Source: Nocardia brasiliensis ATCC 700358 (lineage in GTDB: Bacteria > Actinomycetota > Actinomycetes > Mycobacteriales > Mycobacteriaceae). Taken from it: a stretch of DNA of 64,000 nucleotides. The notes beneath the pieces are model-generated. The model saw only the letters and a program-made list of their open reading frames with translations. It was not told the origin of the DNA and did no database searches. Both the position numbers and the translations under genes were made by a program. Positions 59,774 to 64,000 of this stretch are shown one piece after another (the first letter of the stretch is position 1; every line of letters begins with the position of its first letter). Where the stretch lies: contig NC_018681.1 of NCBI RefSeq assembly GCF_000250675.2, positions 3,472,001-3,536,000 of the forward strand, read 5' to 3'.

Positions 59774-60651
59774 CCGAGCAGCAGCCGTGGGAATGGGATG
59801 AGGCGGACTGGCGTGGACACGTCGAGAAGGTGCGGGCCGGGCGCGTGCTGCGCCCGCAATCGTGGCCCGGCGGCGCGAAAGTCGCGGTGACGCTGTCGTT
59901 CGACTCCGATCACGAGACGATCCCGCTGCGCGACGGGGAAGTGCTGCCGGGCAAGCTGTCTCAGGGCGAGTACGGTTCCCGTGTCGGCGTGCCCCGAGTC
60001 CTGCGGCTGCTCGAGCGGTTCGCCGCACCGTCGACCTTTTTCATGCCCGGTGTTTCGGCGCTGCTGCACGACGGTGAGGCGAAGTCGTATGTGTCCGCCG
60101 GACACGAGGTCGCGCTGCACGGCTGGATCCACGAGCGCAACACCCATCTGCCGCCCGGTGTCGAGCGCGAACTCGCGTTCCGGGCCGCGGACACGCTCGA
60201 ACGGCTCACCGGCGTACGCCCGGTCGGCATCCGCACGCCGTCGTGGGATTTCTCCGCCCACTCGTTGCAGATCATCCGTGACCTGGGCCTGACCTACGAC
60301 TCGTCGCTGATGGCGGACGACGACTGCTACGAGATCCTCGCCGACGGGGAACCCACCGGTGTGGTGGAACTGCCCGTCGAATGGATTCGCGACGATCTGG
60401 CGTACTTCACGATGGACCGCTTCACCGCGCTGCGGCCCTATACGACACCTCGTGGGGTGCTGTCGATCTGGCGCGATGAGTTCGATGTCGCCTACGCGGA
60501 GGGCGGCGTCTTCCAGCTCACCATGCACCCGCACTGCATCGGGCACCGGTCCCGCATCGCGGTCCTGGCCGAGTTGCTCGAATACATCACCGCACACGAC
60601 GGCGTCTGGTTCGCCACCCACGCCCAGGTCGCCGACCACGTTCTGAGCTGA
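59770..60651 (+). CDS. Polysaccharide-deacetylase (NodB-fold) family protein
   Basis: 293 residues from GTG 59770 with GGAGG eight bases before. The metal site is TLSFDSDHET (Asp45, Asp47, His48) and HGWIHERN (His117, His121), the arrangement of the CE4/NodB fold. The later IRTPSWDFSAHSLQIIRDLG matches cytosolic amidase-type members, such as allantoinase-like or peptide deformylase-like enzymes. No signal peptide is present, so it is cytoplasmic and more likely acts on a small amide than a polymer. An M20 hydrolase follows 14 bases later. Confidence 0.88.
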   Translation: MTEQQPWEWDEADWRGHVEKVRAGRVLRPQSWPGGAKVAVTLSFDSDHETIPLRDGEVLPGKLSQGEYGSRVGVPRVLRLLERFAAPSTFFMPGVSALLHDGEAKSYVSAGHEVALHGWIHERNTHLPPGVERELAFRAADTLERLTGVRPVGIRTPSWDFSAHSLQIIRDLGLTYDSSLMADDDCYEILADGEPTGVVELPVEWIRDDLAYFTMDRFTALRPYTTPRGVLSIWRDEFDVAYAEGGVFQLTMHPHCIGHRSRIAVLAELLEYITAHDGVWFATHAQVADHVLS

Positions 60652-60665
60652 AAGAGCTTGCCATC

Positions 60666-61820
60666 ATGACAGATATCCACACCCGCATCCGTAATTCGTT
60701 CGAGGACAACCTGGATTCGGTCCTCGAGCTGTCGCATCGCATCAACGCCGATCCCGAACTGGCCTTCGAAGAGCACGAGACGTCGGCGGCGATCGTCGCC
60801 GCGCTCGTGGACGGCGGACAGTTCTCGGTGGCGAAGGGCGTGGCCGACCTGCCGACGGCATTCGTCGCTTCGACCGGATCGGGCGAGCTGGCGTTCGGCA
60901 TCTGCGCGGAAATGGACGCACTGCCCGACATCGGCCACGGCTGCGGGCACAACGTGATCGCCGCGGCGGCGGTGGGCGCCGCACTCGCGCTGGCCCCCTA
61001 CGCCGACGAACTCGGACTCACCGTGCGTGTGTTCGGCACACCCGCCGAGGAGCAGGGCACCGGCAAGGAAATCATGGTCAACCGTGGCGTTTTCGATAAC
61101 ACGCACGCGGCCATGATGGTGCACCCCACGCTCAAGAACGTCGTGGTTCCGCAGTTGCGTGCCTCGCGCTCCTGGCAGGTGACCTACGCCGGTCGCGGTG
61201 GGCACGCGTCGCGGCCGTGGAGCTCGTTGAACGCGGGGGACGCGACCGTCGTGGCGCAGACCGCGATCGGCCTGCTGCGGCAGCAACTGCGCGACGGCAT
61301 CAGGGTGCATCATGTGGTCAAGGAGGCGGGCAAGGCCGTGAACGTCATCCCCGACCGCGCGGTGGTCGACTGCATGATCCGGTGCGACACCATCGCGGAG
61401 GTCGACGAGGTGTGGCAACAGGTGCGGCCGTGCTTCGACGCGGGCGCGATCGCCACCGGCACCACGGTCGAGTACACGTCCTTGCCGTCGATCTACCGGG
61501 AGTTCCGGCACGATCCCGACCTGGCTCCCGCGTTCGAGAAGAACGCGAAGGCGATCGGGCGGACCTTCCCCGACTACCCCGACAAGATGTTCGGCTCGAC
61601 CGACATGGGCAATGTTTCGCTGCGCATTCCGGCGATCCATCCGATGCTCGCCTTCGATCTGCCGCCGGAGGACGGCAATCACACCGCCGCGTTCGCCGTG
61701 GCGGCGGGCGGTCCCGAAGGCGACCGGTTCGTCCGGGACGCCGGGCTGGCCATGGCGCTCACCATTGCCGATATCGCGCAATCGGCATCGGTACGAGCCC
61801 GGCTGATCGCTCGAAGCTAG
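60666..61820 (+). CDS. M20-family amidohydrolase (aminoacylase/hippurate-hydrolase type)
   Basis: 384 residues. Metal-binding stretches are AFEEHETSAAIVAALV and GICAEMDALPDIGHGCGHNV (Asp and His ligands), then FGTPAEEQGTGKE and VTYAGRGGHASRPW in the lid domain. The second half has VNVIPDRAVVDCMIRCDT. It hydrolyses N-acyl or amide bonds of amino-acid-like substrates. With the NodB-fold enzyme before it, a two-step breakdown of an N-acylated compound is likely. Its stop shares CTAG with the convergent MarR gene. Confidence 0.92.
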   Translation: MTDIHTRIRNSFEDNLDSVLELSHRINADPELAFEEHETSAAIVAALVDGGQFSVAKGVADLPTAFVASTGSGELAFGICAEMDALPDIGHGCGHNVIAAAAVGAALALAPYADELGLTVRVFGTPAEEQGTGKEIMVNRGVFDNTHAAMMVHPTLKNVVVPQLRASRSWQVTYAGRGGHASRPWSSLNAGDATVVAQTAIGLLRQQLRDGIRVHHVVKEAGKAVNVIPDRAVVDCMIRCDTIAEVDEVWQQVRPCFDAGAIATGTTVEYTSLPSIYREFRHDPDLAPAFEKNAKAIGRTFPDYPDKMFGSTDMGNVSLRIPAIHPMLAFDLPPEDGNHTAAFAVAAGGPEGDRFVRDAGLAMALTIADIAQSASVRARLIARS

Positions 61821-62239
61821 CGGTCGCGCTCGAGGATCTCGGCCAGCCGGATCGTGTCGCGCAGATAGCGCTCGTAGGGAAAGCCCGCCGCGAGCAGGCC
61901 GGTGCGCAGTTCGTCGTAGAGCGGTTTACCGCTCGTGTGGAAGGCGTTGCGGCCTGCTTCGGTGGTGCTGACCAGTCGTCGTCGTCCGTGTTCGGGGTCG
62001 GGGGTGATCCGGATCAGCCCGGCTGCTTCCAGCGGACGCAGCGCCCGGCTGATCGCCGGGTCGGACACCGAAAGCGCTTGCGCCAGTTGGTGCTGGGTCA
62101 TCGGCTCGTTCTCTTCGAGGGTGCCGAGCAGTCGCATCTGGCTGTAGCTCAACCCGCCCGAACTGTCCACCCGCCGTCGCGTGGCTTCGCCGAGCAAGAA
62201 CACCACGCGATGCAGTAGATCGCCGAGTCCATCGTCCAT
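61817..62239 (-). CDS. MarR-like winged-helix regulator (paralog B)
   Basis: 140 residues. It matches paralog A (51952-52368) across MDDGLxDLLHRV, TQHxLAQALxVSDPAISRAL and RPLEAAGL. It starts at ATG 62239, 27 bases downstream of a perfect GGTTAATATTAACC palindrome, which is the strongest argument that this site is its own operator. It lies after the formylglycine-generating enzyme gene on the same strand. Confidence 0.9.
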   Translation of the reverse strand: MDDGLGDLLHRVVFLLGEATRRRVDSSGGLSYSQMRLLGTLEENEPMTQHQLAQALSVSDPAISRALRPLEAAGLIRITPDPEHGRRRLVSTTEAGRNAFHTSGKPLYDELRTGLLAAGFPYERYLRDTIRLAEILERDR

Positions 62240-62250
62240 GGGGCGAGTTT

Positions 62251-62279
62251 ACCAGTATCTTTACTGGTTAATATTAACC
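62251..62279. promoter_or_regulatory. Two overlapping palindromes upstream of MarR paralog B
   Basis: ACCAGTA (62251-62257) and TACTGGT (62262-62268) form one inverted repeat. GGTTAATATTAACC (62266-62279) is a second, perfect palindrome sharing three bases with it. The latter core is the same as at 53075-53086. Confidence 0.75.
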
Positions 62280-62313
62280 TCACAATTCTCGGGTGTCCAT
62301 TCGCCGTGCGGGC

Positions 62314-63198
62314 TCACCCCGCGCCGACGGTGCGGAACCCCGCGTTGCCCATGGTGGCATCGGGGGTGTTCGAGGAGCGGGCGGCATTGCGATATCTGGA
62401 GCAGTAGCTGTCGTGGCAGAGATACGAACCGCCGCGTAATACCCGTGACTGTCCGGCCGAAGCGCCTTGCGGATCGCGCACGTGCCCTGTCCGGGCGTCG
62501 TGCCCATAGGTGTTGGGGGAGAACCGATCCGAACACCACTCCCAGACGTTGCCTGCCATCTGCCACAGCCCGTACCCGTTGGGCCGGTACGAGCGCACCG
62601 GCGCGGTGGTCAGATATCCGTCCTCCTGGGTGTTGTCGGTCGGGAACGTGCCCTGCCAGATATTCGCGCGCCACTCGCCGCCGGCGCCCGGGGCCTCGTC
62701 GCCCCATGGATATCGGGCCCCCGGCAGGCCGCCGCGAGCGGCGAATTCCCACTCCGCCTCGGTCGGGAGACGCCGTCCGGCCCACTCGCAGTAGGCGACG
62801 GCGTCGAACCAGGACACCTGCACGACCGGGTGCTCGGCCCGGTCCGCGATGCTCGAATGCCGTCCCTCCGGATGCCGCCAGTCGGCGCCCCGCACATCGA
62901 TCCACCACGGTGCCCGCGGGTCACTCCCGAGGAGATCGCCCGGCTCGGCGGCCAGGACGAGGTGAAACACGGGGGAGCAGCCGAATCTTTCTGCGTCACT
63001 TACATATCCGGTCTCCTCGACGAATGTCGCGAACGCGGCATTGGTGACGGTGGTCGTATCGATCGTGAACGGCGAGAGTGCCACGGTGTGTACGGGCGTC
63101 TCCCCGTCGGCGTGGAATCCGTCGCGGTGCGCATCGCCCATCTCGAAGATCCCGCCGGGCACGTGTGCCTGTTCGATCGGGTGCCGTGCGGAACTCAT
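62314..63198 (-). CDS. Formylglycine-generating enzyme (sulfatase-modifying factor family)
   Basis: 294 residues from ATG 63198. The FGE-sulfatase fold shows FTIDTTTVTNAAFATFVEET, PVVQVSWFDAVAYCEWAGRR, LPTEAEWEFAARGG and NVWEWCSDRF. The catalytic cysteine pair is Cys261 and Cys266 in SYLCHDSYCSRYRNAAR, which is diagnostic of true FGE rather than EgtB-like relatives. It converts a Cys in a sulfatase CxPxR motif to formylglycine. No sulfatase gene is present in the window. Its ATG overlaps the stop of the MFS gene (ATGA). Confidence 0.93.
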   Translation of the reverse strand: MSSARHPIEQAHVPGGIFEMGDAHRDGFHADGETPVHTVALSPFTIDTTTVTNAAFATFVEETGYVSDAERFGCSPVFHLVLAAEPGDLLGSDPRAPWWIDVRGADWRHPEGRHSSIADRAEHPVVQVSWFDAVAYCEWAGRRLPTEAEWEFAARGGLPGARYPWGDEAPGAGGEWRANIWQGTFPTDNTQEDGYLTTAPVRSYRPNGYGLWQMAGNVWEWCSDRFSPNTYGHDARTGHVRDPQGASAGQSRVLRGGSYLCHDSYCSRYRNAARSSNTPDATMGNAGFRTVGAG

Positions 63199-64000
63199 CC
63201 GGCCGCCGTGGTTCGGGCCCGCTCGGCCAGCAGGGCGCGTTGCCGTTCGACATCGCGTGGATAGGTGCGATAGAGCAGGGTGCAGAACGCGGCGTTGACG
63301 AGCATGAGAACGCCTGGGATCCACAGCATTACCCCGCGCAGGCCGATCACGTCGGTGAGCAGTCCGGCGGCGAGGTTGAACAGCGCGTAGGCGAGGGCCT
63401 CGAACACCGAGAGTAGCAATGCGAAAGCGGCGCCGCGCATTTCGGGCGGCACGACCGCGGCCACGATGGGCCGGTTCACCCCGGGATTGAGACCCTGCAG
63501 GAAGCCCAGGACCGCCCAGAAGCCGGCGAAGATCTCGATGCCGCCCCAGTCGTGCTGGGTGCCGACCAGGGCGACGGCCCCGAAGCCGAGCTGGGCGAAC
63601 TGCAGGACGATGATGCGTCCGGTCCGCGGCAGCCGGTTCTGCAGGAAGTCGGTGGCCAGGCTGCCGCCGAAGGTGCCGAACAGGTAGCCGATGCCGAAGG
63701 GCAGGGTGACGATCGAAGCGACCGCGGTGGTGAAGCCGTAGGTGTGGACGAGGAAGACGATGCCGAAGCTGGCGATCAGCAGGTGACCCGAGATCAGCCG
63801 TTGGATCAGCATGAGCGTGAACGTGGGAATCCGCAGCATCAATCGTACTTTGGCCCAGGTGATCTGGTTGTCGTCGGTGGGCGGCGCGGTGGTTTCGCTG
63901 GCGCCGACGGCGGGGTCGGTGAAGAACACGGCCAGCAGCACGGCGGTCAGGATGGTGATGGCGCCCCAGGCGAAGAACCCGTAGCGCCAGCCGTCGGGCA
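63195..64000 (-). CDS. MFS transporter (N-terminus cut by window edge)
   Basis: The frame is open from base 64000 to the stop at 63195, so the start lies to the right. Within the window are about seven hydrophobic helices, ending FRTYPRDVERQRALLAERAR-type basic tail. The stretch GIGYLFGTFGGSLATDFLQN resembles the MFS loop motif. The substrate is unknown. The overlap with FGE suggests an operon: a transporter for a sulfated compound and FGE would form a logical sulfatase locus, if a sulfatase lies beyond the edge. Confidence 0.85.
   Translation of the reverse strand, partial: PDGWRYGFFAWGAITILTAVLLAVFFTDPAVGASETTAPPTDDNQITWAKVRLMLRIPTFTLMLIQRLISGHLLIASFGIVFLVHTYGFTTAVASIVTLPFGIGYLFGTFGGSLATDFLQNRLPRTGRIIVLQFAQLGFGAVALVGTQHDWGGIEIFAGFWAVLGFLQGLNPGVNRPIVAAVVPPEMRGAAFALLLSVFEALAYALFNLAAGLLTDVIGLRGVMLWIPGVLMLVNAAFCTLLYRTYPRDVERQRALLAERARTTAAG

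Noticed and set aside
1..64000. CRISPR arrays, insertion sequences, phage genes, tRNA and rRNA
   Set aside because: No regularly spaced repeats, transposase motifs or tRNA-like cloverleafs were recognised by eye; a covariance-model scan would be needed to exclude small RNAs.

Overview
This is a high-GC actinobacterial chromosome segment, most like Nocardia or a close mycolic-acid-containing relative. Supporting signs are a mycoredoxin with a CPYC centre, a mycothiol-type maleylpyruvate-isomerase-fold protein, a GT-C membrane glycosyltransferase of the arabinofuranosyltransferase type, many TetR/MarR/GntR/IclR/AraC regulators, a zinc-uptake locus with a Zur box, and frequent GTG starts and ATGA/GTGA overlaps. 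I see no rRNA, tRNA, CRISPR array, insertion sequence or phage genes.

Layout. 1-1.4 kb: a glycosyltransferase running off the left edge, coupled to a 32-codon ORF, with a divergent 35-codon ORF. 1.4-13.2 kb: a membrane glycosyltransferase, an acyl-CoA dehydrogenase with a divergent TetR and a double operator, a secreted protein, a TetR/maleylpyruvate-isomerase-fold pair, mycoredoxin, a SigB/SigF-type sigma factor, a TetR-monooxygenase pair whose monooxygenase is frameshifted, a short DoxX, LysR, SnoaL-like and SDR genes. 13.4-24.2 kb: a compact biosynthetic locus with a methyltransferase, a 2,896-residue NRPS-PKS (T-C-A-A-T-KS-AT-T-TE) and a divergent AraC regulator. 24.3-25.6 kb: two tandem cupins under a divergent MarR with a perfect operator. 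25.6-28.1 kb: a VanY-type carboxypeptidase facing a two-component system. 28.1-35.4 kb: phospholipase D, cyclase, threonine-synthase-like enzyme, GlxA-type regulator, a Tat-exported HD protein, HxlR and VOC proteins, and a membrane-anchored ricin-like protein.

36-42.6 kb is the most unusual part. A four-gene plus-strand operon (FAD oxidoreductase, Gfo/Idh oxidoreductase, left-handed beta-helix acyltransferase-like protein, UDP-glucose dehydrogenase) looks like a modified-uronic-acid pathway. It converges on a two-gene minus-strand operon of a 97-residue peptide with two near-identical 16-residue segments and a JmjC/cupin 2-oxoglutarate oxygenase. The pair looks like a ribosomal peptide precursor and its hydroxylase, and has its own repeat-rich promoter.

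42.6-49.3 kb: two lipoprotein genes, then the Zur-controlled zinc system aztA / aztB / aztC / aztD, in which the permease is fused in frame to a second AztD-like lipoprotein. 49.4-54.4 kb: an erythromycin-esterase-family protein, a DUF899 protein, a GlsB/YeaQ membrane protein, MarR, a TMEM175-like channel and a serine hydrolase. 54.5-61.8 kb: a catabolic region containing a GntR regulon marked by three tandem GTATTAC operators, then an IclR gene and a deacetylase/amidase operon led by a 44-codon ORF. 61.8-64 kb: a second copy of the MarR regulator sharing a palindrome with the first, a formylglycine-generating enzyme, and an MFS transporter running off the right edge.

Limits: all family calls come from reading motifs by eye. 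No database search or alignment was possible.
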